Shown: positions 41,443-50,381 of the stretch, in pieces
How positions within the stretch are numbered: position 1 is the first letter of the stretch
How the letters are laid out: each line of letters opens with the position of its first letter
NCBI RefSeq assembly: GCF_019222765.1
Contig: NZ_CP078145.1
Location: 310,001-374,000, forward strand
DNA: 64,000 nucleotides
Origin: Nocardia iowensis
GTDB taxonomy: Bacteria > Actinomycetota > Actinomycetes > Mycobacteriales > Mycobacteriaceae
Direction: 5' to 3'
The notes under the pieces: model-generated
What the model saw: the letters and a program-made list of their open reading frames with translations, nothing else
Database searches by the model: none
Told to the model about the DNA's origin: nothing
Made by a program: the position numbers and the translations under genes

Positions 41443-41874
41443 CTAGGTATTGGTCCAACCGTCGCGGTTCCTGCGTTCGAAGTATTCATCGTCGGCGGCT
41501 TGGATCTCTTCGTCCGAGGGCTGTCGGCGCTGATTACCGGGGGCTGATTCACCGCGTAGACGTCCGAACTGGTTGTGGATGCGTGAGTCGGCTTTGCTGA
41601 GCAGACTTGTGACTTTGGTTTTCGCATCGGCCCGTGCCGTGCGGTGGCAGTCGAGCAGGGTTGCGGTGAGTTGGCTGCTGCTCCAGCGCATCGCGCCGGG
41701 GGCGATCTGCAGGTTGGTGATCTCGCCTTCGGCGTCGACCTCGACGAGGACACCACGTGTTTCGCCGCGACCCCGCACCGCACCAAGGGCACCGGCGAGC
41801 TTCTCACCGCTGCGGCGAATCTCGGCGAGGTCGCGCTGCAGCTGCTGCTCCCACTCCTGGATATCGGTCGTCAT
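41443..41874 (-). CDS. YbaB/EbfC-family DNA-binding protein
   Basis: The 143-aa protein has an N-terminal helix (EWEQQLQRDLAEIRRSGEKL), then the YbaB strands (VLVEVDAEGEITNLQIAPGA) and a second long helix. YbaB proteins bind DNA as dimers and frequently accompany WXG100/ESX-type genes in actinobacteria. It is the last gene of the toxin cassette, 78 bases after the candidate immunity gene. Confidence 0.8.
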   Translation of the reverse strand: MTTDIQEWEQQLQRDLAEIRRSGEKLAGALGAVRGRGETRGVLVEVDAEGEITNLQIAPGAMRWSSSQLTATLLDCHRTARADAKTKVTSLLSKADSRIHNQFGRLRGESAPGNQRRQPSDEEIQAADDEYFERRNRDGWTNT

Positions 41875-41952
41875 CGCGGCTGGGCACCTTCCTCCAGATT
41901 CCGTCTGAAGCTCACCGGAAAGATATCTTCCACGCGGACCTGGCCGACCATG

Positions 41953-42216
41953 TCATTGCTCGCGGCGAATGACGGTTCCGGCGGTGACGATAGGCCGGAG
42001 ATCAGCATCCAACAGGATCGTAGTTTTCCCCGGCCGACTGTGTATTTCGATCGATTTGATGATCGTGCTCGTTGCTTGGTCGCCGTTGTGGATAGACACC
42101 TTGTCGCCGACGCTGACCGGATCGCCGGAGAGGGTGCCGGTGACGAAGATCCAATCCGGTCGGCTCGGGAGGAAGTCGACTCGCTCGACGATCAGTTGTG
42201 AGGTTCCGTCGGTCAT
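41953..42216 (-). CDS. Candidate immunity protein, beta-barrel (87 aa)
   Basis: The ATG overlaps the stop of the toxin gene (ATGA), so the two are translationally coupled. The 87-aa product (TDGTSQLIVERVDFLPSRPD, IFVTGTLSGDPVSVGDKVSI) looks like a small beta barrel of the EF-Tu domain 2 type. Immunity genes directly follow toxin genes in polymorphic-toxin loci, so this is the best immunity candidate; binding is not shown by the sequence. Confidence 0.6.
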   Translation of the reverse strand: MTDGTSQLIVERVDFLPSRPDWIFVTGTLSGDPVSVGDKVSIHNGDQATSTIIKSIEIHSRPGKTTILLDADLRPIVTAGTVIRREQ

Positions 42217-43613
42217 TGCGTGTTCCTCCGCCAGGTATCGACGAAGCTGTCCTCGGCTGCGTAGGCTTCGTCCTCAAGTGCCCGTGTCATCGAATTGATC
42301 TTGCCTTCCGTGTATTGGCGGACGTGCACATTTTCATGCGCCAGCGTCCGTACGAGTGTTTCCGCGTCCTGGAACGCCGCGGGTCCGAGTTGGACTCCGA
42401 GGGCGTCGGTTCTGGCGATGGCGCCTTGGAAGTCCAGGTAGGAAATCGTGTCGGCATCGTCGAGGATTTCGAGCTTGGCGCCTCGGAGGTCTATGCCAGC
42501 GAGCTGGGCGTAGTGCTCGATGGTGTCCATGTCCCTGGGCAGTCCGATATTGCCTTCCAAGACTTCCCGATTGGTCAGGGCGCCACCGCGCGAGTAGAGG
42601 GCGGTGGGTCCACTACGGCCAAGGAACTTCGTCCGGGCAGCTTGCACCCACGTGCGAACCTTTTCGACCAGCGGTTTCAATCGTTCGGTGAGTGGCCTGA
42701 TGACGTCGGCGACGATTTTCGCCGCCCGCGCCGCGAGCTCGGCGATGATCGTGGCGATACGTCGGGCCTTGGCGGTGAGCCGGGCCGCTAGGGCCGCGTT
42801 GCCCACCCATTCCGACAGGGTCGCGGTAAACGGTGCCAGGACCGCGAAAGCTGCTTCGGCGGCGACGGTTTCGATGGCCATGTCTTTGAGCTCGTCGAGG
42901 ATCTTGCTGTGCGCCTCATCGAGGTGGTGGGCATACTCCCCGCAGGCGTCACCGAGTGACTGGCAGGCGTCGGCCAACGCATTGAGGTCGGCTTGGCGGG
43001 TCTGACAGGTTTGCACCCCGATCTCAATCTCGGGTGACTGCTGATTGGTGAGCAGATCGACCGCGCGCGGAACCGCACCAGCAACGGTGCGGAAATCCGA
43101 TGACGCGGTATGCCAGGCCGTTTTGGCGGCGTTCAACTGGTCCTGATGCCCGTTGGGCCAAGCCCACCCGACAACGTCTTCGATGAACGACCATCCGAAC
43201 GGCTCCGGTATCCCGTCTCCGGCGGCAGACGGAGCAGTTTCGGGCAGGCACGGATCCGACGACAGTGATGGTGCTGGCGGCTCCGGCAGCTGCCGCAGGT
43301 TGGCGGCAGCTTCAGCTACTTGGTGGTTGTAAGCGCCGACAACGATCATGTCCCTGGTCTGGCCGCACGCGGTCGCCAGTCTGGATGAGGCCGATATCGC
43401 GAGCTGGGCTGCCTCGTCATAGCCTGCCGCCCACTGCGCGCCGACGCTGTCGCTGCCAGCCATTCCTCTGTACGCGGTCAGTACCGTGACCAACGCGGAA
43501 TGGGTGGTCACTGAGTCGGCCGACATCTGGCCGAAAACCTCGCCAGCAGAGCTGTATTCACCGGCCCGGTAAACAATGAGTGGCACCGTCGGTGTCGGTG
43601 TCACTGCGGCCAC
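42213..43613 (-). CDS. Polymorphic toxin with C-terminal zincin (metallopeptidase-like) domain
   Basis: The 466-aa protein has an ESX-type helical N-terminus of about 240 residues (PLIVYRAGEYSSAGEVFGQM, WSFIEDVVGWAWPNGHQDQL), a linker with Ala-rich helices to about 340, and a C-terminal domain. That domain contains the zinc motif HENVH (about residues 426-430) and a Glu-rich helix (ALEDEAYAAEDSF) that could give the third ligand. Such C-terminal zincin toxins are exchanged as modules. It overlaps the upstream WXG100 gene by 13 bases and the candidate immunity gene by 4. Secretion would need an ESX system from the host. Confidence 0.8.
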   Translation of the reverse strand: MAAVTPTPTVPLIVYRAGEYSSAGEVFGQMSADSVTTHSALVTVLTAYRGMAGSDSVGAQWAAGYDEAAQLAISASSRLATACGQTRDMIVVGAYNHQVAEAAANLRQLPEPPAPSLSSDPCLPETAPSAAGDGIPEPFGWSFIEDVVGWAWPNGHQDQLNAAKTAWHTASSDFRTVAGAVPRAVDLLTNQQSPEIEIGVQTCQTRQADLNALADACQSLGDACGEYAHHLDEAHSKILDELKDMAIETVAAEAAFAVLAPFTATLSEWVGNAALAARLTAKARRIATIIAELAARAAKIVADVIRPLTERLKPLVEKVRTWVQAARTKFLGRSGPTALYSRGGALTNREVLEGNIGLPRDMDTIEHYAQLAGIDLRGAKLEILDDADTISYLDFQGAIARTDALGVQLGPAAFQDAETLVRTLAHENVHVRQYTEGKINSMTRALEDEAYAAEDSFVDTWRRNTQ

Positions 43614-43900
43614 ATCCCGACATTGGTGTTGACCGCGGTCGTGTAGCTCGTGTGCGCTCGGCGGGCTACCTCACGCAACTCGTCGAGGTTCTCCCGCATC
43701 TCCGCGGCACCGGCCATCCACCGGTCGTGCGCGTCGCGCTGCGCCTGCGCCGCTCGGCTCGACCACGACAGATGCAGTTCAGCGACCTTGGCATCGACTT
43801 CCCGTAGCCATCCCTCGACATCGGCACCGAAGGCTGCCATGGTCGCGATCGCTTCATCGAGCTGCGCGAGGTTTACCCGGTAGCTGTTGTCATCGGCCAT
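43601..43900 (-). CDS. WXG100-family protein (EsxA/B-like)
   Basis: The 99-aa protein is a helical hairpin of WXG100 type: YRVNLAQLDEAIATMAAFGA, then a turn at LHLSWSSRAAQAQRDAHDRW, where WSS takes the place of WxG, and a second helix ending ATTSY-like AHTSYTTAVNTN. It starts 3 bases after its partner gene. WXG100 proteins form dimers that are secreted with partner toxins. Confidence 0.85.
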   Translation of the reverse strand: MADDNSYRVNLAQLDEAIATMAAFGADVEGWLREVDAKVAELHLSWSSRAAQAQRDAHDRWMAGAAEMRENLDELREVARRAHTSYTTAVNTNVGMWPQ

Positions 43901-43903
43901 TGC

Positions 43904-44215
43904 CTACACCTGCTCGCCAGCTTGGTTGATCGCGTCGCGATTGGCGAAGTCACGCATCATGTATTGATCGGCGGCAACAAGGAGGCTGGCGGCTGAGGAC
44001 TCGAGCGCGGCGACGATCTCATCGGCACCCTGCTTCCACTCGACCCAGGACTCGTCATAGGCCGAAGCGGCACCGCCCTGCCAGCCATCCACCAGCAGCT
44101 CTCGACCGACGGTGCCGTCGAGCTTCCCGATCCCATCCTTGATGACCTGGGCTTTATGGGAGATGAACCGCGCGGTCTCTCGAAGTCGATCTACTTCGAC
44201 CTGCAGCTCGGACAT
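43904..44215 (-). CDS. WXG100-family protein (EsxA/B-like)
   Basis: The 103-aa protein shows LQVEVDRLRETARFISHKAQ, the turn VDGWQGGAASAYDESWVEWK with the WQG motif, and a second helix. GAGGGGAG lies before the ATG ending at 44215, which I prefer to the ATG at 44230. It is the first gene of the leftward toxin operon. The 280 bases between it and the divergent tail gene at 44498 contain the operon promoters but no clear box. Confidence 0.88.
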   Translation of the reverse strand: MSELQVEVDRLRETARFISHKAQVIKDGIGKLDGTVGRELLVDGWQGGAASAYDESWVEWKQGADEIVAALESSAASLLVAADQYMMRDFANRDAINQAGEQV

Positions 44216-44497
44216 GCCGTCTCCCCTCATAGAGCCGTCGACCAGATCGCCTACGCACTATAAGCCAGCACCCAACCCCGTCTGAGTCCGAGCGGAGACC
44301 GCCACTCCTTAGCGGGCTGTCACGGCCCCGCCAAGCCCGCGGACATCGCGTGCCGCAGACCGACAACCCGGGCCACGGCTGTTCGTCGAGCCTCGTTCGC
44401 CGATTCGACTGCCCTTCGGCTCATGCCTTCTTGCCCTGCTCGCCGCATCGCGGCCGGTCTCGCATAGCCCGCTGCCTACTTCGCGCCAGGAGGTGAG

Positions 44498-45502
44498 ATG
44501 ACCACTCCCGGACAGTCCGCTCCCGATGGCTCGTTCGTTCTGGGCTCGCAGTTCGGGCAGAACATCAACGAAGACTCCGCTAAGGCGGTGCTCAAAGAGG
44601 CGACGCTGGCGGTGTTCACCCGCTACCAGCAGCGGCTGCACAACCAGGTCGTCAACGTCATCAACGACCACTCCCAGTCGATCACCGAGCTGCGCCAAGC
44701 CTACGAACAACTCACGCTGCACGGCCGTACGATCGTGTTCCCCGGCAACGGCACCTACACGCCCACCAAGGGCATCGTCTCCGTCGAGGTCATCCTGCTC
44801 GGTGGCGGAGCCGGAGGCGCGGCCGGCCGCTGGGATGTCCTCGGCGCGTATCGAAAAACCGGGGGCGGCGGGGGAGGCGGCGGGGAAGTTCACTACAGCA
44901 TCCCCGCCTCCCTGCTCCCGGTCGACCGCGGCGGCAACTTCTTGCCCATCGCCATCGTCATCGGACGTGGTGGAGGTGGCGGCGTCGGTGACGCCGAACC
45001 CGGAAACGGCGGCGGCGACACCAAATTCGGTGACTTCCTCGCCGCAGGCGGCGGCGTCGGCGGCCAAGCCGACACCGAAATCGGCGGCACGGGCGGAGCG
45101 GGCGGCGTCGGCATGATACGAGGTGGGGACGGGGGCAAGGGCTCGTCCTCCAGCAGCACTGCACTCGCCACCGCGGGCGGCAACTCCTACTCGCCGTACT
45201 CACTCAACGGAGGCGGAGGGGGCGGTGGAGGCGGCGGCGGGCTCGGCGGGCCAGGAATGCCAGGCGGCCAAGGAGGAATCTCCCTCGGCGGACTGCCCGG
45301 CCAAGACGGCCAAGCTCCCTCGAGTGTGGTCACCACCGGCGGCGGTGGCGGGGGAGGCGCACCCAACACCACCACCAGCGGCGGCCACGGTGCAGCCCCC
45401 TCCGGCGGCGGTGGTGGCGGCGGTGCCGGAATAACCCCACCCCGAGGCAACGGTGGCAACGGTGGATCCGGGGTGCTCTACGTCGTTGAGCGATTCACCT
45501 GA
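44498..45502 (+). CDS. Glycine-rich minor tail (tail-tip) protein
   Basis: The ATG follows AGGAGG. Residues 1-70 are helical (NEDSAKAVLKEATLAVFTRY), residues 75-110 a strand-rich start (IVFPGNGTYTPTKGIVSVEV), and the remaining 220 residues are over 40 percent Gly with poly-Gly loops, ending GVLYVVERFT. Gly-rich sandwich domains of this type form adhesin or fibre tips of actinophage tails. It resumes the phage late genes after the 10-kb cargo block. Confidence 0.82.
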   Translation: MTTPGQSAPDGSFVLGSQFGQNINEDSAKAVLKEATLAVFTRYQQRLHNQVVNVINDHSQSITELRQAYEQLTLHGRTIVFPGNGTYTPTKGIVSVEVILLGGGAGGAAGRWDVLGAYRKTGGGGGGGGEVHYSIPASLLPVDRGGNFLPIAIVIGRGGGGGVGDAEPGNGGGDTKFGDFLAAGGGVGGQADTEIGGTGGAGGVGMIRGGDGGKGSSSSSTALATAGGNSYSPYSLNGGGGGGGGGGGLGGPGMPGGQGGISLGGLPGQDGQAPSSVVTTGGGGGGGAPNTTTSGGHGAAPSGGGGGGGAGITPPRGNGGNGGSGVLYVVERFT

Positions 45503-46107
45503 TGCGCACCGTCCTTCGCCTATATACAACGAACGACACCTGGCACAAACCGTCCGCGCTGGAATCGATCGAAATCGTCGGCCGTGCGGGGGGCGGCGGC
45601 GGCAACGCCACCCACGGTGGAGGAGGCGGTGCTGCCGTGCATCCCCGCCGCATCCGCGCCAGCCAATTACCCGAGACCATCGCCATCCTCGTCGGCCCCG
45701 GCGGCGACCTCGGCAACGATGGTGGTCCCACCGCGTTCGGTGAGCTCATCGCCGCCCCACCAGGACTCGGTGCCGACTACGGCGGTACCGGTGGACCGTC
45801 CAACATGCGCGGCGGAAACGGCGGCGGCCCAGGACAACCCGGCGAATCCGTCACGTCCGGTGTTGTCGCCCTGCTCGCCGGAGGCGGCGGTGGCGCGGGA
45901 TCCGGATCGACCGGCGGCGCCTCTGGACTCGTGCCCGCGGGCATCAGTCGCCCGGTGCTGTGGGAGGCCGGGCAATCCGGCGGCGGTGGCAACGACGGGC
46001 AACCGGGTGGCTTTCCTGCGGGTGGCGGCGGTGCGGGCGCACACGGTGCGGCAGGGCTGCTGACCCTCATCGAATACCTCTTCGAATCGCCGCCGACCAC
46101 GCCCTGA
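45502..46107 (+). CDS. Second glycine-rich tail-tip protein
   Basis: The ATG shares a base with the upstream stop (TGATG). The 201-aa protein consists of one Gly-rich domain related to that of its neighbour (LESIEIVGRAGGGGGNATHG, to GAGAHGAAGLLTLIEYLFE). The pair may form a hetero-oligomeric fibre tip, or one may be a copy of the other that has lost its N-terminal part. Confidence 0.75.
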   Translation: MRTVLRLYTTNDTWHKPSALESIEIVGRAGGGGGNATHGGGGGAAVHPRRIRASQLPETIAILVGPGGDLGNDGGPTAFGELIAAPPGLGADYGGTGGPSNMRGGNGGGPGQPGESVTSGVVALLAGGGGGAGSGSTGGASGLVPAGISRPVLWEAGQSGGGGNDGQPGGFPAGGGGAGAHGAAGLLTLIEYLFESPPTTP

Positions 46108-46164
46108 CTCAAACCCCTGCGTACCTGCCTATTTCAGGACGCGACACCCGAGGAGAGGTAACTC

Positions 46165-46491
46165 ATGGCGCACGCCGTACTCCACGTCGACAACCTCGGC
46201 GGGTACATCGGACCCGCCCGCTGCTACAAACTCGACCCACCCGTCCGCCTCGGCGACACCGACCACGAATACGTCACCGTGTGGGTCCAACCACGCCTAC
46301 CGCACCAGCAGGCCGAAGTCGGTGTCGTCGCCGCGTCCGCCACCGGCGCGTGCGCCACCTGGTCGATGCTTCGCCAACCCGGAAGCTTTGTCCTGCACAG
46401 CGATCCGGACACCGGCGACTACCTCGAAGGCTGCTACACCATGGCACTCGGCCTGCTGGGCTACCAACTCGGCGATGCACCCACCACCTGA
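46165..46491 (+). CDS. Small tail-region hypothetical protein (108 aa)
   Basis: GAGGAGAGG precedes the ATG. The product reads MAHAVLHVDNLGGYIGPARC, YVTVWVQPRLPHQQAEVGVV and CYTMALGLLGYQLGDAPTT. It lies just before the operon terminator as the last late gene. It could be a chaperone or capsid-external protein. Family not recognised. Confidence 0.6.
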   Translation: MAHAVLHVDNLGGYIGPARCYKLDPPVRLGDTDHEYVTVWVQPRLPHQQAEVGVVAASATGACATWSMLRQPGSFVLHSDPDTGDYLEGCYTMALGLLGYQLGDAPTT

Positions 46492-46513
46492 CAAAACCCC
46501 CGCACGCGATCGA

Positions 46514-46542
46514 GCCCCGGCCTCACAGCCGGGGCCCTTTTT
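46514..46542 (+). terminator. Rho-independent terminator of the late operon
   Basis: GCCCCGGC pairs with GCCGGGGC across CTCACA, followed by CCTTTTT. This is a textbook intrinsic terminator and the best in the window. It closes the phage operon and separates it from the convergent leftward gene. Confidence 0.88.
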
Positions 46543-46556
46543 CGCATATCCGGGGG

Positions 46557-47105
46557 TCAGGATGAAACCCGGCTCCCGCCAGTCGCCCGTCGCCGCGCCT
46601 CCAGCCAATCCTCCCGTTTGGATTCGCCCAACCCGTCCAGTCCTCGTTCATCCACGATCGCCATCGCCGCCACGATCACCTCCGGCGAGGGCACCAACTC
46701 GAACCCAGGTGTCGCAGCGGCTGCCGCTGTGGTGCGGTCGATCCGTAGATCCGCCGCCACCTCCACCCAGGTGTGGTCGGTGAACAACACCATCACCCGC
46801 CCCGGTCGCGGCGAATCCTGCACCACTCGCGTGACCCGGCGATCGCCCTCGTGCCACCGATCGAACGGAAGCAGATCACACACTGCCACCGTGGTATCCC
46901 ACGGCAGCCGCCCGGTGATCGTGTAATCAATCGCCCAACTCTCGGTGCACTCCGAGCAGATGGTGAATTCGTGCCCACACGCCTCGGTGCTGGACGCGAT
47001 CGGGATTTCGACCTTGTCGACGAGATGGACCATGACATTTGAACCCGCTGGGGCATAGCTGTTGTCGAGGGTTGCGGTCACCGTCGGCAAGGCGGCATCG
47101 GCCAT
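46557..47105 (-). CDS. Hypothetical protein with zinc-like CxxC (182 aa)
   Basis: AAAGGA lies before the ATG ending at 47105, which defines 182 aa. The product reads MADAALPTVTATLDNSYAPA, has a CGHEFTICSEC cluster near residue 45, and a beta-rich middle (GRVMVLFTDHTWVEVAADLR). The C-terminus is charged. It converges on the phage terminator. The 214 bases before its start hold its promoter region and no gene. Family not recognised. Confidence 0.6.
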   Translation of the reverse strand: MADAALPTVTATLDNSYAPAGSNVMVHLVDKVEIPIASSTEACGHEFTICSECTESWAIDYTITGRLPWDTTVAVCDLLPFDRWHEGDRRVTRVVQDSPRPGRVMVLFTDHTWVEVAADLRIDRTTAAAAATPGFELVPSPEVIVAAMAIVDERGLDGLGESKREDWLEARRRATGGSRVSS

Positions 47106-47319
47106 CGCTCGTTCCTTTCGCAATACGTGAAATGTATATACGGAACGTAGCTCTAGTCGATAGAAACTGGAACGCGGATATCGAGTCTTTTCGGCAGCTA
47201 AAACACAAGGGCGCGCGCAATGGGTTGCGTAGTCGGAATGGAGTGCGTTGCTCGTTCGGCAAACGGCCCACGTGCAGTGCCGACACATCAGGATTTGGTG
47301 TCGGTCGCACTCGCGGTAT

Positions 47320-47547
47320 TCACGCTTTCCTGGTGAATGAACGTCGCTTCGGTTCACGTCGATCGTCATTAGCACTTGGCGAGAACTGCCATATAGCTCG
47401 CAGCGTCTGCTGTAGCTCGTCGATCCGCAACCCGCTGCCGTCCAACACATGCGCCAATTCGTCCGGCGACATAAACCAGTAGGCAAACCACGGCGTTGCT
47501 TCGCCTGGCCACCATTCTTCCGTCGTGTGCGGTCGCCGCTGGTAATT
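47320..47547 (-). pseudogene. C-terminal fragment of a methyltransferase-like gene
   Basis: The frame TEEWWPGEATPWFAYWFMSP then DELAHVLDGSGLRIDELQQT looks like the end of a class I methyltransferase, where a Trp-rich loop and a final helix-strand are common. There is no start and no SAM motif before it. It follows the CYTH gene on the same strand and is probably what remains of the last gene of that operon. Confidence 0.4.
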
Positions 47548-48103
47548 ATTGCCCGGTCGCGTCCTTGAACAAGAGCGTCGGTTCAGTGAGAATCTCCCGC
47601 CCGGTCTCGCTCTTGTAGATCTCGTCCACGCTGCCGAACCTGGCTTCTGCGTAGTCCAATCCCAAGCTCGACGCCGCACGCCGCACGGCGGTTTCGTCGG
47701 GACCTTCGATTTCGAGGAACGTCGGCAACCCTGGCCATGTGTCAAGATCGAACACCACGTCGCCGAGTTGCCATTCCTCGCGGTAGTTCTCTTGGTACCG
47801 GACCTCGTGCAGGCCGAGTTTGATCAGGATTTCGGCCATGGCGGGCAGGTCCCCGACAGTGGTTTCGATTTCGGTGGTGCCGTCGATGGTGGTGGCGTCG
47901 GTGACCTGCTTGAGTGTCAGGGTCGAACGAGATCCCTCGTTGCGCAGTCGAACCCAGGCGCCCTGGGCCAGTGAATCATTCTCGAATATCTTGCGGGTCA
48001 AGAGTGTTCGCGGAAAGGACTGCGTAGCACCGAGACTCGCCAGTTTCGTCCGCAGGTCGTTGACATCCACCGACAAGAATTTTGCCTCGTACTCGTTTTT
48101 CAT
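47546..48103 (-). CDS. CYTH-domain phosphatase/cyclase
   Basis: The 185-aa protein opens with the CYTH signature EYEAKF (ExExK), followed by RLRNEGSRSTLTLKQVTDAT, EIETTVGDLPAMAEILIKLG and the late acidic pair LEIEGPDETA. The family includes class IV adenylate cyclases and thiamine-triphosphatases that bind triphosphates in a beta tunnel with metal ions. It overlaps the upstream methyltransferase by 4 bases and is part of a four-gene operon. The substrate is likely a nucleoside or organic triphosphate. Confidence 0.85.
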   Translation of the reverse strand: MKNEYEAKFLSVDVNDLRTKLASLGATQSFPRTLLTRKIFENDSLAQGAWVRLRNEGSRSTLTLKQVTDATTIDGTTEIETTVGDLPAMAEILIKLGLHEVRYQENYREEWQLGDVVFDLDTWPGLPTFLEIEGPDETAVRRAASSLGLDYAEARFGSVDEIYKSETGREILTEPTLLFKDATGQ

Positions 48104-48771
48104 CGTTGCAGTTTTCGCCTTTCGCTCTGGATTCGTCGTGTGCCGATGAGTAAACCCATTCGGTGTGTGTGGTCGCGTAGTTGTCCCACGTGGGCGCGTT
48201 CGATGAACGCGTCAGTCTGCAATGTCAGCAGCACGTTCCACTCGTCGCCGAAGTAGCGGGCGAGCCTGTCGGGTGTGGTGTAGTGCTCGATGAGCTCGTG
48301 ACGGTATCCGATCGGCATCATGAACTCTGCGCCGAACAATCCTCCTGGTCGAACGAGGTGTTGCATCCTGGATACGAATTCGCCAAGAGGGCGTCTGTGG
48401 TTGGCGCTGTAGTGCCAAGAGCAACTTGTCCAGACCGCGTCTGCGGTCATATCGGCGGGATCGGATTCGAGGAAGTCCCTGCACACGATACGAACCCGGT
48501 CGTGAAGGTCGGCCTCCTTCAGGCGCTCCACCAGTCCGGGGGCGTACGCAGTGCCGGATACCGGGAGCAGCACCTCACCGCCGTTCAGCGCTATCGGATC
48601 GTTCTCGATTGCGATGACACCGTACCCGGCTTGCGCCAGCGGCAACACGAACTTGCCGTCACTGGCACCGACCACGGCGACGATTGCGCCCGGTCGACAC
48701 TCCTCGGCCAGAGCGCGGAGAAACTGGGGGAAGAAGGTCAAGGTTCGTTCCCAGAGGCTAGCGGTCGGCAT
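48100..48771 (-). CDS. SAM-dependent methyltransferase-like protein
   Basis: The 223-aa protein has a modified motif I (GAIVAVVGASDGKFVLPLAQ), an acidic residue at the end of strand 2 (VIAIENDP), and ADAVWTSCSWHYSANHRRPL in the region of motifs IV and V. The start at the ATG ending at 48771 follows the family pattern; an ATG six codons upstream is possible. It overlaps the kinase gene by 14 bases. The methyl acceptor is unknown; the operon suggests a nucleotide or nucleotide-sugar product. Confidence 0.72.
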   Translation of the reverse strand: MPTASLWERTLTFFPQFLRALAEECRPGAIVAVVGASDGKFVLPLAQAGYGVIAIENDPIALNGGEVLLPVSGTAYAPGLVERLKEADLHDRVRIVCRDFLESDPADMTADAVWTSCSWHYSANHRRPLGEFVSRMQHLVRPGGLFGAEFMMPIGYRHELIEHYTTPDRLARYFGDEWNVLLTLQTDAFIERAHVGQLRDHTHRMGLLIGTRRIQSERRKLQR

Positions 48772-49327
48772 GATTCGCCTCAATCGCATTCATGGACAGG
48801 ATGGTTCGTACGACCTGTTCGGGTTGTCTTCCGGAGGTGTCGATCTGGTGGACGGGGTACTGAAGGTATGCGTCGGTGAGGCGGTCGGCGTTCTGTTCGC
48901 TGATGGCGTCCCATCGCGTGGTCGGTTTCTCCCGCTGGGCCAACCGGTTACGGCGTTCTTCCGGCTCACACACCAATTGGTACATGACGGGTTGGGGAAG
49001 GTTGCGCGGAAGGATGACATCGACCTCTGCCCCGAAGACCCGATGAGTAGTCAGGCAGCGAGCAAAGTAGCTCTCGACCACCACCGGTATTCCGGCGTCG
49101 AGGTAGCGGCGTATCTGATCGACGGCTGTGAACAACGCGGACAAGTAGAAGCACATCCGCGCATCCACGTTCTCGTATACATCGAGCTCTCGCCGAAGTG
49201 GTTGGTAGAACGCCGGAATTGTGGGCACAAGTACCGCCTGGCGGGCCTGGGCCAGCAAGGGCGCAACCGTCGACTTCCCGGTTCCAGGTAGGCCCTCGAT
49301 GCTCTCGAAAAGGTGTCGTTCACGCAC
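48758..49327 (-). CDS. P-loop (deoxy)nucleoside/nucleotide kinase-like protein
   Basis: The 189-aa protein carries Walker A EGLPGTGKST near residues 11-20, a helix VYENVDARMCFYLSALFTAV, the PVVVESYFARCLTTHR region resembling the DR[YF] motif of thymidylate and deoxynucleoside kinases, and a lid with REKPTTRWD. The GTG overlaps the radical SAM stop by 8 bases. It probably phosphorylates a nucleoside or similar small molecule. Confidence 0.75.
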   Translation of the reverse strand: MRERHLFESIEGLPGTGKSTVAPLLAQARQAVLVPTIPAFYQPLRRELDVYENVDARMCFYLSALFTAVDQIRRYLDAGIPVVVESYFARCLTTHRVFGAEVDVILPRNLPQPVMYQLVCEPEERRNRLAQREKPTTRWDAISEQNADRLTDAYLQYPVHQIDTSGRQPEQVVRTILSMNAIEANHADR

Positions 49328-50219
49328 GGCTATACACCACATCCGGAATCAAAAGGGTCAGTTCATCGTTCGCCGATGGCCGATGCAGGATGCGGTCATT
49401 GTCCTTGTCGTACCAGAAGGCGTGCGAGTCCTTGCCCACAGCTTTGCATGACATCGTGAGTGCGCCGCGTGGGTCCGACTCGATTCGGTCGATTTCGTGT
49501 CGCTTACTGGGAACGGCGCAAGTCGGCGCGTCGTCTTCGGACAGGTCTTCGTCCAGAATTACGTCGATTTTCAGCGATGCGCGCTGTAGCTGGTCCCGTA
49601 GCACCGAGTATTCGGCCGCGTCGGTAACCATCATCTCGGGGTGCAGGGCTGCATTTCCGACGGGGCGTAGCTGGTGCAGTTTGAGTTCCGACACCCCCAA
49701 CGCTTCCAGCGTGTACGCCAGATCCACCACTTCGCCGATGTTGTAACGATTAACCACCAGAGTCACACCCGTCGGAACCCTCAGATCCCGAGCGAGGGTG
49801 AGGGATTCGAGCGCAGCCGTGTAGCTTCCAGCCCGGCGAATGAGGTCGTTGGTGTTGCCGATCCCTTCCAAGGAGATACGGAGCAGATCAACGCACGGCG
49901 CAATGTCACGCAGACGGCGACCGATGTGGTAGCCATTGCTGCATATCTCCACGGTCAGCCCAAGGGTGTGTTTGGCATAGCGGACCACTCGCGCCAAGTC
50001 CTTGTAGACGAACGGCTCACCGCCGAGCAACGTCACAGCCTCAACATTGTGATGTTGCTGCATGAGCCGCATCAGGTTGCACGCCTGCTCAACCGTGTAG
50101 GCGTCGGCGTGCTTGAGTCGCTCACCGTGGAAACAGTGACCGCAGCTGAAATTGCACCGGTACAGCAGCTGTAGGTAGAGCATCCGAATCTTGCGAATGC
50201 CGGTGACTTCCTCAATCAC
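49320..50219 (-). CDS. Radical SAM enzyme
   Basis: The 299-aa enzyme has the cluster motif CNFSCGHC (Cys 22, 26, 29), the GGE motif LLGGEPFVYKDL, and EICSNGYHIGRRL and LLRISLEGIGN of the TIM barrel. The GTG ending at 50219 has GAAGGGGG upstream and begins just before the first strand. A short C-terminal extension with CAVPSKRHEIDRIESDPRGA then LTMSC could hold a SPASM-like partial cluster. It is the first gene of the leftward operon and faces a divergent XRE regulator. Confidence 0.88.
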   Translation of the reverse strand: MIEEVTGIRKIRMLYLQLLYRCNFSCGHCFHGERLKHADAYTVEQACNLMRLMQQHHNVEAVTLLGGEPFVYKDLARVVRYAKHTLGLTVEICSNGYHIGRRLRDIAPCVDLLRISLEGIGNTNDLIRRAGSYTAALESLTLARDLRVPTGVTLVVNRYNIGEVVDLAYTLEALGVSELKLHQLRPVGNAALHPEMMVTDAAEYSVLRDQLQRASLKIDVILDEDLSEDDAPTCAVPSKRHEIDRIESDPRGALTMSCKAVGKDSHAFWYDKDNDRILHRPSANDELTLLIPDVVYSRA

Positions 50220-50381
50220 GATGGCCCCCTTCGGGTTTGTGAGCGGAAACCCATCGTGTCCGCGGGGTCCGGGACCGCGTAACCGCGTATGGGACAGGGC
50301 AATAGACGTCCTGGGACGTTTCGGTAGCCGCACGGCCGTGGTCCTTGCCTATGACACGGCACGTCGGCTTCCATAGAGCTT

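Noticed and set aside
44309..45067. A long leftward frame opposite the first glycine-rich tail gene
   Set aside because: It arises from the GC-rich, repetitive Gly codons of the real gene and has no ribosome site.
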